DNA of 64,000 nt from Phaeobacter sp. G2 (GCA_025163595.1 CP104100.1:2604001-2668000), one strand, 5' to 3'; positions 46,870 to 57,644 are shown, numbered from the stretch's first letter. Numbers and translations: made by a program. Notes: generated by a model not told the origin, from the letters alone.

Positions 46870-46898
46870 GCCCCCAAAGAGCAGTACTCAGTGGGGGC
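46870..46898 (-). terminator. Terminator-like hairpin between ccmE and ccmF
   Basis: On the minus strand GCCCCCA and TGGGGGC form a 7-base GC stem with a 15-base loop, followed by TTTTGTTT. It lies about 65 bases past the ccmE stop and about 105 before ccmF, so it may weaken or stop read-through within the maturation gene cluster. Confidence 0.65.
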
Positions 46899-46961
46899 AA
46901 TTTGCCAGGTTTTCAAAGGTCAGCAGATCTGCCGCAGGCTTTGGGATTCAGGTGCCTGCCT

Positions 46962-47405
46962 TTACGATTCAGGCACCTGATAGACCCCCTGCTCCTTCAA
47001 GGCGTCAACAACCTCTCTGGGCATATAGGTTTCATCGTGCTTGGCCAGAATCTCAGAGGCTTCAAAGACGCCATTTACGTATTTGCCAGTGCCAACCATG
47101 CCTTGATTTTCTTCAAACAGATCCGGCAACACACCGGTGAAGGTCACCGGCACCGTGGCGCCCCCATCGGTCACCGAAAAGATAACAGCCTCGCCCTGGC
47201 CGCGCTTCAGGCTGCCCTCTTCAACCAGACCGCCAATACGAAAGACCTCGCTTGGCGACGGTGGCGCTTCGGTCACCTGGCTGGGCGAGCGGAAATAATT
47301 GATCCCATCCCGCATCGCATAGCCAATCAGCACAGAGGAAACCACCAAAGCAAGGGCCGCAAGGGCGATGACCTGGATCCGGCGCTGTTTCTTGAGGTTC
47401 TTCAT
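46962..47405 (-). CDS. ccmE: Cytochrome c maturation haem chaperone CcmE
   Basis: A 147-residue periplasmic haem chaperone anchored by an N-terminal helix (VIALAALALVVSSVLIGYAM). The core includes FRIGGLVEEGSLKRG, FSVTDGG, YTGVLPDLFEENQGMV-like sequence and the haem-binding His of ILAKHDETYMPREV. It holds haem covalently for CcmF. It ends about 22 bases past argC in the same direction, so it may be cotranscribed with argC. Confidence 0.95.
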   Translation of the reverse strand: MKNLKKQRRIQVIALAALALVVSSVLIGYAMRDGINYFRSPSQVTEAPPSPSEVFRIGGLVEEGSLKRGQGEAVIFSVTDGGATVPVTFTGVLPDLFEENQGMVGTGKYVNGVFEASEILAKHDETYMPREVVDALKEQGVYQVPES

Positions 47406-47427
47406 CCTATGGGCCTTTCGAAGGGTG

Positions 47428-48456
47428 TCACGGGAACAGAGGGGCCATCATCAGCCCTGCGGTCTCTTCTTCACCTAGCATCAGATTGGCATTCTGCAAG
47501 GCCTGGCCGCTGCTACCTTTTGTCAGGTTATCCAGCGCCGCAACGACAATTGTACGGCCTTCGATCCGATCCGCGGCCACGCCGATATGACAAAAGTTGG
47601 AGCCGCGCACGTGATGGGTGCTGGGCGCCTCGCCAAAGGGCAGCACTTCAATGAAGGGCTCATCCTTGTAGGCGGTCACCAAGGCCTGATGGACCGCCTG
47701 GGCATCGCCTTTGACATAGACGGTGGCCAGAATGCCCCGGTTGGTGGGCACCAGATGCGGGGTGAACTGCACCTTGACCGGACGGCCCGCAAGCGCGGAA
47801 AACTCCTGGTCAAATTCCCCCAGATGCCGGTGGGTGCTACCAATGGCATAGGCGTTGTAGCCCTCGCTCAGCTCCGCATGCAGCAGGTTTTCCTTGAGCG
47901 CCCGACCGGCGCCAGAGACAGCGCATTTCAAATCAAGGATGATCTCGTCCAGATCAATCAGCCCGCCCGAAATCAGCGGACGCAGCGCAAACTGGCCCGT
48001 GGCCGCATTGCAGCCGGTGCCGGCCACCAGCCGCGCCGATTTGATCTCTTCGCGGTAAAACTCGGTGAGGCCATAGACCGCCTCTTCTTGCTGTTCCAGC
48101 GCCGCATGGGCATTGCCATACCATTTTTCATATTCTGCCGGATCCCGCAGCCTGAAATCAGCAGACAGATCCACAATCTTTAGCGTCTTTGGCAGCGCTG
48201 CGATGACTTCCTGGCTGGTTTTATGCGGCAGAGCGCAGAAACACAGATCAATATCAGAGAAATCAATTTCACTGATTTTACAAAGCACTGGCAGCGACAT
48301 GTGACGCAGATGCGGGAACACCTGAGCCATGCTCAGCCCCACCTTCCGCTCCGCCGACAGGGCTGCGATCTCGATGTTTGGATGGTTCGCAATCAGCCGA
48401 ACCAGCTCTGCGCCAGTATAGCCGCTGGCACCAAGAATTGCCACTTTATGGGTCAT
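47428..48456 (-). CDS. argC: N-acetyl-gamma-glutamyl-phosphate reductase
   Basis: A 342-residue NADPH-dependent enzyme of arginine synthesis. The Rossmann start is [23 protein letters not shown] and the catalytic Cys is in [12 protein letters not shown]. Later blocks are [14 protein letters not shown] and [13 protein letters not shown]. The ATG at 48456 fits the family; the frame is open 26 codons further. It lies just upstream of ccmE, an order common in Rhodobacteraceae. Confidence 0.96.
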   Translation of the reverse strand: MTHKVAILGASGYTGAELVRLIANHPNIEIAALSAERKVGLSMAQVFPHLRHMSLPVLCKISEIDFSDIDLCFCALPHKTSQEVIAALPKTLKIVDLSADFRLRDPAEYEKWYGNAHAALEQQEEAVYGLTEFYREEIKSARLVAGTGCNAATGQFALRPLISGGLIDLDEIILDLKCAVSGAGRALKENLLHAELSEGYNAYAIGSTHRHLGEFDQEFSALAGRPVKVQFTPHLVPTNRGILATVYVKGDAQAVHQALVTAYKDEPFIEVLPFGEAPSTHHVRGSNFCHIGVAADRIEGRTIVVAALDNLTKGSSGQALQNANLMLGEEETAGLMMAPLFP

Positions 48457-48590
48457 ATCAGACCTCGCATTCTGAATGTGTATTTGGGTTTCATGCCACG
48501 GCATGAAAGGGAACCTAGAAGAAAAATCGCGCACTGTCCTTGCGCCAGATCATCGGGCGATGTTGAGCCATCTCCCTGATCCGGCAGCTG

Positions 48591-49400
48591 TCAGGCCGCT
48601 TGAAAGCGGATTTCTCGTCGGAGAAACTGCGTCGCCCGATCACTGACACGTACCGGATCTCCGGTGGTGAAATAGCCGCCTGTGCCCGACCCGATCATAT
48701 TCGGGTGGCGCTCAAGATAATCCGCCAGACTGTCGGCCACCAGATTGCCCTGGCTAAAGACCTTGACCTCTGACCCCAGCGCGGCCTGGAACTCTTTTTC
48801 CATCAGCGGGTAATGGGTGCAGCCCAAAATCGCCGCCTGCGGCTGCGGCATCTTGCGCTTCAGGGCATCCACATGGCTGCGCACCAGCGCCTCGGCCAGA
48901 ATCATGTCGCCGTCTTCGATGGCATCGACAATACCGCCGCAGGCCTGGGCCTCGACGTCGACGCCGATGGCGCGAAAGGCCAGTTCCCGCTGAAAGGCGC
49001 GGCTGGACACGGTGGCAGGTGTTGCAAAAAGCGCCACATGTTTCACCGCAACCTCGCGCGGCGGGCTGTTGTCGCCCCATTGCCGCTCGGTCATGGCTTC
49101 GATCAAGGGCACAAAGACGCCCAGCACCCGCTTACCTTCAGGCAAGCCCTCTTCCTGCATCCGGCGCAGCGCAGCGGCAGAGGCGGTATTGCAGGCCAAG
49201 ATCACCAGATCACAGCCCTTGGCCCACATATCCGCAACAGCGGCTTTGGTCAGGTTGTAAATATCCTCAGCGTCGCGCACACCATAGGGCGCGCGGGCGC
49301 TATCCGCATAATACAGAAAATCCACATCCGGCAGACGGGATTGGGCAGCTTTCAAAACGGTGAGCCCGCCCAGACCGGAATCAAAGATACCTACAGCCAT
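48591..49400 (-). CDS. murI: Glutamate racemase
   Basis: A 269-residue cofactor-free racemase that supplies D-glutamate for peptidoglycan. The two catalytic Cys are in [13 protein letters not shown] and [14 protein letters not shown]. The N-terminal block is [17 protein letters not shown] and [14 protein letters not shown]. It follows the acyltransferase gene by about 25 bases in the same direction, so both may share a transcript. Confidence 0.95.
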   Translation of the reverse strand: MAVGIFDSGLGGLTVLKAAQSRLPDVDFLYYADSARAPYGVRDAEDIYNLTKAAVADMWAKGCDLVILACNTASAAALRRMQEEGLPEGKRVLGVFVPLIEAMTERQWGDNSPPREVAVKHVALFATPATVSSRAFQRELAFRAIGVDVEAQACGGIVDAIEDGDMILAEALVRSHVDALKRKMPQPQAAILGCTHYPLMEKEFQAALGSEVKVFSQGNLVADSLADYLERHPNMIGSGTGGYFTTGDPVRVSDRATQFLRREIRFQAA

Positions 49401-49423
49401 AATCTCTCTTTCAGGCCTGAGTG

Positions 49424-50302
49424 TCAGGCGCGATGTTTCTCCTCAAACTCAAACCCATAGTCAAAGGATTTGAGCGGCTTCGGAGACAGCTCATACGTGG
49501 CTTTGCGCAGGAAATCCATCATTCCTTTTGTATCCTTTGCCAACGGCGTCAGGATATCGCGGGTGATGGGTTCACCAATCACCACTTTGACCGGGGTATC
49601 GACGCGTTTTTTGAACTCTTTGATCAACAGCCCCATCCGCAGGGTCGAATGCAGATGGCTGGCAATCTGAAACAGCCGCGAAGTATGGCCTTCAAAAAAC
49701 ACCGGCACCACCACCGCGTCGGATTTGGCAATCATCCGGGCGGTAAAGCCACGCCAACCGGGATCCATCGGGTGGGAGAATGGCGTCGCTGCGGTTGAAA
49801 CAGTGCCGCCGGGAAAGATGCCGATGGCCCCACCCTGCCCCAGATACTCCAGCGCCTCGCGTCGGGTTTGCAGATTGTCGCGCAGCGCTTCTTTGGTGGT
49901 ATCAAATGAAACCGGCAGGATGGCTTTGTTCAGATCCTCAGCCTTGCGAAAGACCTGATGCGCCAGGATGCGGAAATCGCCGCGGGTTTCGGCCAGGATA
50001 TGCCCCATCATCAAGCCATCAAGAATACCATAGGGATGATTGGCGATCAGGATAACGGGTTTGTCCGTGGGAATATTATCCAGACTGCCACGGCTCACAT
50101 CCAGGGTCAGACCGTAGCGCTCGGCCATCACGCTCCAGAAATTGCGCCCCTCCGCCAGATCGCGTTCATAGCCATCCGCCCGTTTGATCAGGTTGAGCCG
50201 CCCGGTGCTGTTTTCCAGCAACCGGATCATCGTCCGTCCAGGACCGGACCCGGCGGAATGGGCGTAGGAAATATCACGGGCGATATGGCGGGCAGAGGTC
50301 AA
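49424..50302 (-). CDS. Lysophospholipid acyltransferase-family protein
   Basis: A 292-residue membrane-associated acyltransferase of the PlsC fold. The HX4D-type motif is [10 protein letters not shown] and a second conserved block is [14 protein letters not shown] (acceptor phosphate binding). The family makes phosphatidic acid or acylates ornithine lipids or other lipids; which of these applies here is not clear. It precedes murI closely. A longer N-terminal part (about residues 1-75) before the acyltransferase domain is present, as in OlsA/hemolysin-type relatives. Confidence 0.8.
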   Translation of the reverse strand: MTSARHIARDISYAHSAGSGPGRTMIRLLENSTGRLNLIKRADGYERDLAEGRNFWSVMAERYGLTLDVSRGSLDNIPTDKPVILIANHPYGILDGLMMGHILAETRGDFRILAHQVFRKAEDLNKAILPVSFDTTKEALRDNLQTRREALEYLGQGGAIGIFPGGTVSTAATPFSHPMDPGWRGFTARMIAKSDAVVVPVFFEGHTSRLFQIASHLHSTLRMGLLIKEFKKRVDTPVKVVIGEPITRDILTPLAKDTKGMMDFLRKATYELSPKPLKSFDYGFEFEEKHRA

Positions 50303-50396
50303 AGGGAAACTCCGAAACAGAGGTGCAGCAGTTTAGCTGGGATGTAAGACAGGCTCATAACAGGGAGATGACAAAGGAGAGAAGACACCAAAGGAG

Positions 50397-50432
50397 AAAG
50401 GGGGCGCAACCCAATCGGTCACGCCCCCTTTT
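50397..50432. terminator. Terminator hairpin after the indolepyruvate oxidoreductase gene
   Basis: AAAGGGGGCG and CGCCCCCTTT pair over 10 bases with a 15-base loop, flanked by a T run in the plus sense and TTTC in the minus. It lies about 40 bases past the oxidoreductase stop. Confidence 0.75.
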
Positions 50433-50471
50433 GATGTCCCACTTTGCAAGCCCCTAAAGGCGAAGGGGCGT

Positions 50472-53400
50472 TTACTCGGCCGCGTCCTTTACCGGATCAC
50501 CGGCCTGTTGCAGTGCAATCAGCAGCTCCTCGCGGCGTTTGGCGGCCTTGGCTTCGCTTTCCAGTTTGACCGGACCAAAGCCACGGATCTGCAAGGGCAG
50601 CTCCGCCAGCGCAATCAGCGGCTCCAGGGTCGAGGCATCTGCCTTGGGCAGCCATTGCTTCATGTCGCGCTCATACTGCTTGATCAGCGCCCGCTCCATT
50701 TTGCGCTCTGCGGTGTAGCCGAACACATCCAGCGGCGTGTTGCGCAGAGGTTTCATCTTGGCCAGCAGACGCAGCCAGCGGGTCATGCCGGGGCCGAATT
50801 TGCGCTTTTGCGGGCGACCATTGACCGTCTTGCCGCCAAAGATCGGCGGCGCCAGATTGTAAGAAACCTTCAGATCGCCTTCAAACTCAGCCGCCAGTTT
50901 TTCATGGCTCGACAGCAGCAGTCGGGCAACTTCGTATTCGTCCTTATAGGCCAACAGCTTGTGATAGCCCTTTGCCACCGCCTCCTTGAGCTGCTTGTCA
51001 GAAATCCCGTCCAAAAGCTTGGCGTAGCGCTTGGCCAGGCCACTGCCCTGATAGGCCACCAGCTGATCGCTGCGGAAGGCAATGATCTCCTCCAGAGATT
51101 TGGGCATCTGCACCACATTGGCAGGTTTGGAGACCTTGGCGGCCTCGGCAGGGTCGACAATGGCCCAACGGCCAATTTCAAAGGCGCGCAGATTGCGGTC
51201 TACCGCCGCGCCGTTCAGGGTAATGGCCTCGACAATCGCGGCATGGCTCACCGGGATCAGCCCCTGCTGCCAGGCGGCGCCAAAGACCATCATGTTCGAG
51301 AAGATCGAATCCCCCATGGTGGCACGGGCCAACTCGGACGCGTCAAACAGCGACAGATCATCGCGCAGCCGCGCCTGAAGCGCGACCTGCAATCGGTCTG
51401 TTGGCAGTTGGAAATTGGTGTCGCGGGTGAAGTCACCGGTGATGATTTCATGGCTGTTAACGACGCCGCCGGTCTGGCCGGTTTTCATCAACCCAATGGT
51501 TTTGGCCCCGGCGCTCACCACCAGATCGCCGCCGATCAGCGCATGGGCCTCGCCGGTGGCGACGCGAATGGCGCTGATATCTTCGGGACGTTTGGCAAGG
51601 CGGCAATGGATATGCACCGCGCCGCCCTTTTGCGCGAGCCCGGCCATTTCCATCATGCCAGCGCCCAGGCCATCAATCTGCGCCGCCTGGGCCAGCACCG
51701 CGCCAATGGTCACAACGCCAGTGCCGCCAACCCCGGTGATCACCACGTTATGGGTACCGTCAATTTCGGGCAGTTTGGGCTCAGGCAGGTCAGGCAGCTG
51801 CACATCAGCGGTGGCTTCCTTGCGGATCTTGGCGCCTTCAACTGTGAGGAACGAGGGGCAAAAGCCGTTGACGCAAGAGAAATCCTTGTTGCAGGAGCTT
51901 TGATCAATCGCCCGTTTGCGGCCCAGTTCGGTCTCTTTTGGCACAATCGACACGCAGTTGGACTGAACACCACAATCGCCGCAGCCTTCGCAGACATCCG
52001 GGTTGATAAAGACCCGCTGATCGGGATCCGGGAACAGGCCGCGCTTGCGACGGCGGCGCTTTTCGGCGGCACAGGTCTGTATGTAGATGATGCCCGAGAC
52101 ACCCTCGACCTCTGCAAACTCCTTTTGGACCGTCATCAGCTCGGCACGTTCATACATGCGCATGCCGGCCGGGAACAGCTTGGCGTCCACATCTTCTTTG
52201 TCGTCATAAACCACCGCAATGGTCTTCATGCCCATGGCTTTCAGCTCATGTGCGATCTGATGCGCGGTCAGCCCGCCTTCGGCCTGCTGGCCGCCGGTCA
52301 TGGCAACCGCATCATTAAACAGAATTTTGTAAGTGATATTGGTGCCTTCAGCCAGAGCAGCCCGAATGGCCTGAACGCCTGAGTGATTGTAGGTGCCATC
52401 GCCAAGGTTCTGGAACACATGGTTGCGATTGGAAAACGGCGCTTCGCCAATCCAGTTGGCGCCTTCTGCACCCATATGGGTAAAGCCTGTGGTCTCGCGG
52501 TCCATCCACTGCACCATGAAGTGACAGCCAATGCCGGCATAGGCGCGGCTGCCTTCGGGCAGTTTGGTAGAGGAGTTATGGGGGCAGCCCGAGCAGAAAT
52601 AGGGCAAGCGCGCGGCGATTTCTTCGGCATTGTCGGCACGCTTGGCATCCTCCAGCGCCGCCAAACCCGCCTTGACCGCTTCGGTGTCTCGGCCTTCCTC
52701 GATCAGAATACCGCCGAGTTTTTCAGCGATCATGATCGGATCAAGCGCGTATTTGGTTGGGAACAGCTCTTCGCGGTTGGGGGTGCCAACGCCGCCCTTG
52801 TACCAGCCATAGACACGACGCCCACGCCGATCATCAAAGATTGCCTCTTTGATTTGAACCTCGATCAGTTTGCGCTTTTCTTCAACAACCACAATCAAAT
52901 CAAGCCCTTCGGCCCAGGCGTTAAAGCCCCTTACATCCATCGGCCAGGTCTGCCCCACCTTGTAGGTGGTGATGCCCAGGCGTTCGGCCATGGGTTCATC
53001 AATGTTGAGCAGCGACAGGGCATGAACCAGATCAAGCCAGTTTTTACCCGCAGCTACAAAGCCGATCTTGGCGCCGGGTTTGCCCCAGACGCGTTTGTCC
53101 ATCTTGTTGGCATGGCTAAAGGCTTCGGCGGCAAAGCGTTTGTGGTCAATGATCCGGTCTTCTTGCTGGAAGCGATCATCCGCCAGACGAATATTCAGCC
53201 CCCCTTCGGGCATCTCAAAATCTGGCCGGACAAGCTGCACCCGATCCGGATCGCCATCGACAACCGAAGTCACCTCGATGGTGTCCTTCATCGTCTTCAG
53301 CCCCACCCAAAGCCCGGAAAACCGGCTCAACTCGTAGCCATAAATACCGTAATCCAGGATTTCCTGCACGCCAGCGGGGCTGACGATGGGCAGATAGCAA

Positions 53401-53894
53401 TCCAGCAACGACCATTCGGACTGGTGCAACACGGTGGAGCTTTCGCCGGTGTGGTCATCGCCCATAGCCACCAGCACACCACCGTTTTTCGAGGTGCCGG
53501 CCATGTTGGCGTGACGGAAGGCATCACCCGAGCGGTCAACACCGGGGCCCTTACCGTACCACAGGCCAAAGACACCGTCATATTTGCCCTCATCACGAAT
53601 TTCTGCCTGCTGTGCACCCCAAAGCGCGGTGACAGCCAGATCTTCGTTGAGACCATATTGGAAGGTCACATCAGATTCAGTGAGCTGTTTTTGCGCCCGC
53701 TCCATCTGCATGTCCACCGCCCCCAGCGGTGAGCCACGATACCCCGTCACCAGACCCGCCGTATTCAGGCCGGCCGCCGTGTCGCGGGCCTTTTGCATCA
53801 TCATCAGACGGACAAGTGCCTGCGTCCCATTTAGCATAACGGGCGACTTGCTCAGGTCATATTTGTCATTCAGTGAAATCTTTTGCGTGCTCAT
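50472..53894 (-). CDS. Indolepyruvate:ferredoxin oxidoreductase (fused subunits)
   Basis: A 1140-residue cytoplasmic enzyme that oxidatively decarboxylates aryl pyruvates (from Trp, Phe, Tyr) to acyl-CoA. The alpha part (about 1-700) includes the thiamine-pyrophosphate region with GDGTYNHSGVQAIRAAL and the Cys block YFCSGCPHNSSTKLPEG. A [4Fe-4S] ferredoxin-like site is at CEGCGDCGVQSNC. The beta/gamma part (from about 740) opens with NVVITGVGGTGVVTIGAVLAQAA. Fusion into one chain is common in alphaproteobacteria. The ATG at 53894 (MSTQKISLNDKYDL) is the natural start. It is divergent from a LysR gene, a likely regulator. Confidence 0.92.
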   Translation of the reverse strand: MSTQKISLNDKYDLSKSPVMLNGTQALVRLMMMQKARDTAAGLNTAGLVTGYRGSPLGAVDMQMERAQKQLTESDVTFQYGLNEDLAVTALWGAQQAEIRDEGKYDGVFGLWYGKGPGVDRSGDAFRHANMAGTSKNGGVLVAMGDDHTGESSTVLHQSEWSLLDCYLPIVSPAGVQEILDYGIYGYELSRFSGLWVGLKTMKDTIEVTSVVDGDPDRVQLVRPDFEMPEGGLNIRLADDRFQQEDRIIDHKRFAAEAFSHANKMDKRVWGKPGAKIGFVAAGKNWLDLVHALSLLNIDEPMAERLGITTYKVGQTWPMDVRGFNAWAEGLDLIVVVEEKRKLIEVQIKEAIFDDRRGRRVYGWYKGGVGTPNREELFPTKYALDPIMIAEKLGGILIEEGRDTEAVKAGLAALEDAKRADNAEEIAARLPYFCSGCPHNSSTKLPEGSRAYAGIGCHFMVQWMDRETTGFTHMGAEGANWIGEAPFSNRNHVFQNLGDGTYNHSGVQAIRAALAEGTNITYKILFNDAVAMTGGQQAEGGLTAHQIAHELKAMGMKTIAVVYDDKEDVDAKLFPAGMRMYERAELMTVQKEFAEVEGVSGIIYIQTCAAEKRRRRKRGLFPDPDQRVFINPDVCEGCGDCGVQSNCVSIVPKETELGRKRAIDQSSCNKDFSCVNGFCPSFLTVEGAKIRKEATADVQLPDLPEPKLPEIDGTHNVVITGVGGTGVVTIGAVLAQAAQIDGLGAGMMEMAGLAQKGGAVHIHCRLAKRPEDISAIRVATGEAHALIGGDLVVSAGAKTIGLMKTGQTGGVVNSHEIITGDFTRDTNFQLPTDRLQVALQARLRDDLSLFDASELARATMGDSIFSNMMVFGAAWQQGLIPVSHAAIVEAITLNGAAVDRNLRAFEIGRWAIVDPAEAAKVSKPANVVQMPKSLEEIIAFRSDQLVAYQGSGLAKRYAKLLDGISDKQLKEAVAKGYHKLLAYKDEYEVARLLLSSHEKLAAEFEGDLKVSYNLAPPIFGGKTVNGRPQKRKFGPGMTRWLRLLAKMKPLRNTPLDVFGYTAERKMERALIKQYERDMKQWLPKADASTLEPLIALAELPLQIRGFGPVKLESEAKAAKRREELLIALQQAGDPVKDAAE

Positions 53895-54061
53895 CCGGTC
53901 CTCCCAACCAAAAACTAGCTTGCAGTGCTTGACCCAGTAATAGGTCACAATTACTGACCTGTATAGGCAGTTTTTTTACTTTTCCCTCGCGTCCCCATGG
54001 TAAATTGATAAAAAGCTATAATTTCATGTAGTCTATTAGCGACTGATCGAAAGAGACGGAT

Positions 54062-54967
54062 ATGGATTGGGATAAGCTCAGAATTTTTCATGCAGTGGCC
54101 GATGCAGGCAGCCTGACCCATGCCGGGGATAAGCTGAATCTGTCCCAGTCAGCGGTCAGCCGACAGGTGCGCGCGCTTGAAGAAAGCCTAAACGCCACCC
54201 TGTTTCACCGCCATGCGCGGGGGTTGATTCTGACCGAACAGGGGGAGCTGCTGTTTGATGCCACCAAATCCATGTCAGCACGGCTGGAGGCGGCATCGGC
54301 GCGCATTCGCGACAGCGAGGAAGAGGTCTTTGGCGAGTTGCGTGTCACCACCACCTTTGGGTTTGGCACCCTTTGGCTGGCGCCCCGCTTGACCAAGCTG
54401 TTTGAACAATACCCCAATCTGAAAATCGATCTCATGCTCGAAGAACGGGTTCTGGACCTGCCAATGCGCGAGGCCGATGTTGCCATTCGCATGAAAGAGC
54501 CAAGCCAGGCCGACCTGGTACGCAAACGCCTGATGACCGTGCAAATGAAACTCTATGCGTCACGCAAATACCTGGACCTGAATGGCACGCCAGAAACCGC
54601 AGAAGACATCAAGGAGCATCGGCTGATCTGTCAGAATCAAAGGTCCGCCCAGGTGGGGTCGGCATCGATTTTGGTTCAGAGCCTGCTGACCCACAATCCC
54701 GGCTCCTTGCTCACCGTGAACAACTATTTTGGGGTTTTGCAGGGCGTTTTGCATGATCTCGGGATTGGGATTCTGCCAGACTACGTCACCGAGGACTTTC
54801 CTGATCTGGTGGAAGTTTTCCCCAATGAGGAAAACAATGGCGTCCCGGTCTATTTGGCCTACCCAGAAGAATTGCGCCATTCGCAGCGCGTGTCGGCCTT
54901 TCGTGACTTTGTCCAGACCGAGATCATGGCCCACCGCAAACATATGAAAGAACTGGGCAAATTATAG
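54062..54967 (+). CDS. LysR-family transcriptional regulator
   Basis: A 301-residue regulator with N-terminal helix-turn-helix (DKLRIFHAVADAGSLTHAGDKLNLSQSAVSRQVRALEESL) and a C-terminal periplasmic-binding-like effector domain. It is divergent from the indolepyruvate oxidoreductase gene across about 170 bases; LysR proteins often control such neighbours. The effector is unknown, but aromatic pyruvates are a reasonable guess. Confidence 0.92.
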   Translation: MDWDKLRIFHAVADAGSLTHAGDKLNLSQSAVSRQVRALEESLNATLFHRHARGLILTEQGELLFDATKSMSARLEAASARIRDSEEEVFGELRVTTTFGFGTLWLAPRLTKLFEQYPNLKIDLMLEERVLDLPMREADVAIRMKEPSQADLVRKRLMTVQMKLYASRKYLDLNGTPETAEDIKEHRLICQNQRSAQVGSASILVQSLLTHNPGSLLTVNNYFGVLQGVLHDLGIGILPDYVTEDFPDLVEVFPNEENNGVPVYLAYPEELRHSQRVSAFRDFVQTEIMAHRKHMKELGKL

Positions 54968-55051
54968 CGGTTTTGCAACCGGGCCAGAGCCTGCCCATAA
55001 GCCATGCAAAAAGCGCATAGCGGCAATGTCATCGGACCCGTGCGAAACATC

Positions 55052-55080
55052 TTGAAGGGTCAGCATCATAACCCTAAATG
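55052..55080 (+). promoter_or_regulatory. Promoter of the candidate small RNA
   Basis: TTGAAG (55052-55057) and TAAATG (55075-55080) are 17 bases apart. Transcription would start at about 55086-55088, which is precisely the first base of the 5' hairpin of the RNA. The good spacing and the fit to the hairpin make it more credible than either hexamer alone. Confidence 0.55.
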
Positions 55081-55086
55081 GAGCGC

Positions 55087-55162
55087 ATGAAGACGAGGCG
55101 AGAGCCTCACTTCATACCTCCCTGTTGGACTTCGGCCGAGCTTAGTGCTCGGCCTTTTTTTT
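55087..55162 (+). ncRNA. Candidate small RNA with CCUCCC linker, between LysR gene and purL
   Basis: A compact unit of about 76 bases. A 5' hairpin is formed by ATGAAG (55087-55092) with CTTCAT (55110-55115), and inside it GAGGC (55095-55099) with GCCTC (55104-55108) around a GAGA loop. A single-stranded linker follows with ACCTCCCTG (55116-55124), complementary to Shine-Dalgarno sequences. A 3' terminator ends it: GGCCGAG (55134-55140) and CTCGGCC (55148-55154), then eight T. A promoter at 55052-55080 is placed correctly. No protein frame of note is in it. The layout resembles trans-acting sRNAs of Rhodobacteraceae with exposed CCUCC motifs. I do not recognise a named family. Confidence 0.65.
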
Positions 55163-55449
55163 GCCCTTACAGCTGTTACCCTCGGCTCTGGCCTGTGCAA
55201 GCGCAGAGCCCGGCAAAGATTGCCGCCTCACCCAAATTGCCTGAAATTTGTGCACTACTCTTTGGGGTCCGCATAATCTCTGGGCGCCGTCATAACGGCA
55301 CAGCCCTTGGCCCATTGCCCCAGCCACCGCCCGCCAAATAGCGCCCTGAGCCATTCAGACGCGATTTCCCAATGAGATACCCCCTTCCCCATCAGGCTGG
55401 CATGCTCTAAAAGCCGCCTCAGTAGCACCATGGGGGGCCATATCGCGCC

Positions 55450-57615
55450 ATGCAAGAACCAGCCATTACATCCGAACTGATCGCAAGCCACGGCTTGAAC
55501 GCCGAAGAATACGACATGATCCTCGAGATCATCGGGCGCGAACCCAGCTTCACCGAACTTGGCATCTTCTCGGCCATGTGGAACGAGCACTGCTCTTACA
55601 AGTCTTCCAAGAAATGGCTGCGCACCCTGCCAACGGACGGCCCACAGGTCATCTGTGGCCCGGGTGAGAACGCCGGCATCGTCGATATTGGCGATGGCGA
55701 CGCGGTGGTGTTCAAAATGGAAAGCCACAACCACCCCTCTTATATCGAACCCTATCAGGGGGCGGCGACGGGTGTTGGCGGTATCCTGCGCGATGTCTTT
55801 ACCATGGGCGCGCGCCCCGTGGCCTCGATGAACTCGCTGTCCTTTGGCGAGCCCTCCCACCACAAGACCCGTCAGCTGGTCAACGGTGTGGTTGAGGGCA
55901 TCGGCGGCTATGGCAACTGCTTTGGCGTGCCCTGCGTCGGCGGCGAAGTCCGGTTCCACCCGGCCTATAACGGCAACTGTCTGGTCAATGCCTTTGCGGC
56001 GGGCCTGGCGAAAACCGACAGTATTTTCTACTCCGCCGCTTCTGGCGTTGGCATGCCGGTGGTCTACCTCGGCGCCAAGACCGGCCGCGACGGCGTTGGC
56101 GGTGCCACCATGGCCTCTGCCGAATTTGACGACACCATTGAGGAAAAACGCCCCACCGTTCAGGTTGGCGATCCTTTCACCGAGAAACGCCTGATGGAGG
56201 CCACGCTGGAGCTGATGCAGACCGGCGCGGTTATCTCGATCCAGGATATGGGCGCGGCAGGCCTGACCTGTTCGGCGGTGGAAATGGGCGACAAGGGCAA
56301 GCTGGGGATCAAACTGAACCTCGAAGATGTGCCCCAGCGCGAAGAAAACATGACCGCCTACGAGATGATGCTCTCGGAAAGCCAGGAACGCATGCTGATG
56401 GTGCTAAAGCCTGAAAAAGAGGCCGAAGCCCGTGCGGTGTTTGAAAAATGGGACCTGGATTTTGCCATCGTCGGCGAAACCATCGCCGAGGATCGCTTCC
56501 TCATCCTGCACAATGGTGAGGTCAAGGCCGATCTGGTGCTGTCCAAACTCGCCTCCACCGCACCTGAATATGACCGCCCCTGGGTGGCCACTCCGGCGGC
56601 AGAGCCGCTGACGGATGCGGATGTGCCCACCATTGATCCCATTGACGGGCTGAAGGCGCTGCTGACCTCGCCCAACTATGCCGGCAAACAGTGGGTCTAT
56701 GAGCAATATGACACCACAGTCATGGGCGACACTGCCCGCCGCCCCGGCGTTGGCTCGGGCATTATCCGCGTGCATGGCACCGACAAACGTCTGGCCTTCA
56801 CCTCGGATGTGACACCGCGCTACGTCAAGGCAAACCCGGTTGAGGGGGGCAAACAGGCAGTAGCCGAGGCCTATCGCAACCTCACAGCTGTTGGCGCCAA
56901 GCCATTGGCAACAACTGATAACCTGAACTTTGGCAACCCGGAAAAACCCGAAATCATGGGCCAGTTTGTTGGTGCCATTCAGGGCATTGGTGAGGCCGTG
57001 GCAGCACTGGATATGCCCATCGTGTCGGGCAATGTCTCGCTCTATAATGAAACCGACGGTCAGGGCATTTTGCCAACGCCGACCATTGGAGCCGTTGGCC
57101 TGATTGCTGCGGGCGAAGAGGCCATCACCGGCCAAGCCCGTGACGGCCATATTGCGCTGCTAATCGGCGAAACCCAGGGTCATCTGGGCCAATCTGCCCT
57201 GCTGGCAGAGGTCTTTAACCGCGAAGATGGCGATGCCCCTGCAGTCGATCTGGAGGCGGAAAAGCGCAACGGTGAATTCATCCGTGCCAACCGCGATCTG
57301 ATCAAGGCCTGTACAGACCTCAGCGATGGCGGTCTGGCGCTGGCGGCGTTTGAGCTGGCCGAAGAAGCAGGTGTTGGCGTCCATATCGACGCAGGCGACA
57401 CCCCGACCCTGTTTGGCGAAGATCAGGCGCGCTACCTGGTGGCCTGCAACTTTGACCAGGCCGAAGGGTTGATGCTGGCGGCTGGCCAGGCAGGTGTGAC
57501 CCTGACCACTGTTGGCCGCTTTACTGGAGACTGCGTCAAAATTGGTGGCTCCGAGGCACCGCTGGCTGAATTGCAAGAGGTCTTCCGGGCCGGTTTTGCC
57601 GAGGCCGTAGCCTAA
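55450..57615 (+). CDS. purL: Phosphoribosylformylglycinamidine synthase subunit PurL
   Basis: A 721-residue enzyme of purine synthesis in the small-PurL form, which needs separate PurQ and PurS subunits. Blocks: [57 protein letters not shown]-like [10 protein letters not shown], and [18 protein letters not shown]-binding and the second AIRS-like half follow. purQ and purS are not in this window. A terminator follows at 57645. Confidence 0.96.
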   Translation: MQEPAITSELIASHGLNAEEYDMILEIIGREPSFTELGIFSAMWNEHCSYKSSKKWLRTLPTDGPQVICGPGENAGIVDIGDGDAVVFKMESHNHPSYIEPYQGAATGVGGILRDVFTMGARPVASMNSLSFGEPSHHKTRQLVNGVVEGIGGYGNCFGVPCVGGEVRFHPAYNGNCLVNAFAAGLAKTDSIFYSAASGVGMPVVYLGAKTGRDGVGGATMASAEFDDTIEEKRPTVQVGDPFTEKRLMEATLELMQTGAVISIQDMGAAGLTCSAVEMGDKGKLGIKLNLEDVPQREENMTAYEMMLSESQERMLMVLKPEKEAEARAVFEKWDLDFAIVGETIAEDRFLILHNGEVKADLVLSKLASTAPEYDRPWVATPAAEPLTDADVPTIDPIDGLKALLTSPNYAGKQWVYEQYDTTVMGDTARRPGVGSGIIRVHGTDKRLAFTSDVTPRYVKANPVEGGKQAVAEAYRNLTAVGAKPLATTDNLNFGNPEKPEIMGQFVGAIQGIGEAVAALDMPIVSGNVSLYNETDGQGILPTPTIGAVGLIAAGEEAITGQARDGHIALLIGETQGHLGQSALLAEVFNREDGDAPAVDLEAEKRNGEFIRANRDLIKACTDLSDGGLALAAFELAEEAGVGVHIDAGDTPTLFGEDQARYLVACNFDQAEGLMLAAGQAGVTLTTVGRFTGDCVKIGGSEAPLAELQEVFRAGFAEAVA

Positions 57616-57644
57616 GCTCCCCCTCGATAGACCTACATCCTTTC

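Noticed and set aside
50508..53732. Two long plus-strand frames opposite the indolepyruvate oxidoreductase gene
   Set aside because: Both are mirror frames of a well-supported 1140-residue enzyme, without motifs or starts.
55255..55959. Minus-strand frame overlapping the start of purL
   Set aside because: purL N-terminal motifs are certain on the plus strand, and this frame also crosses the intergenic region without a start signal.
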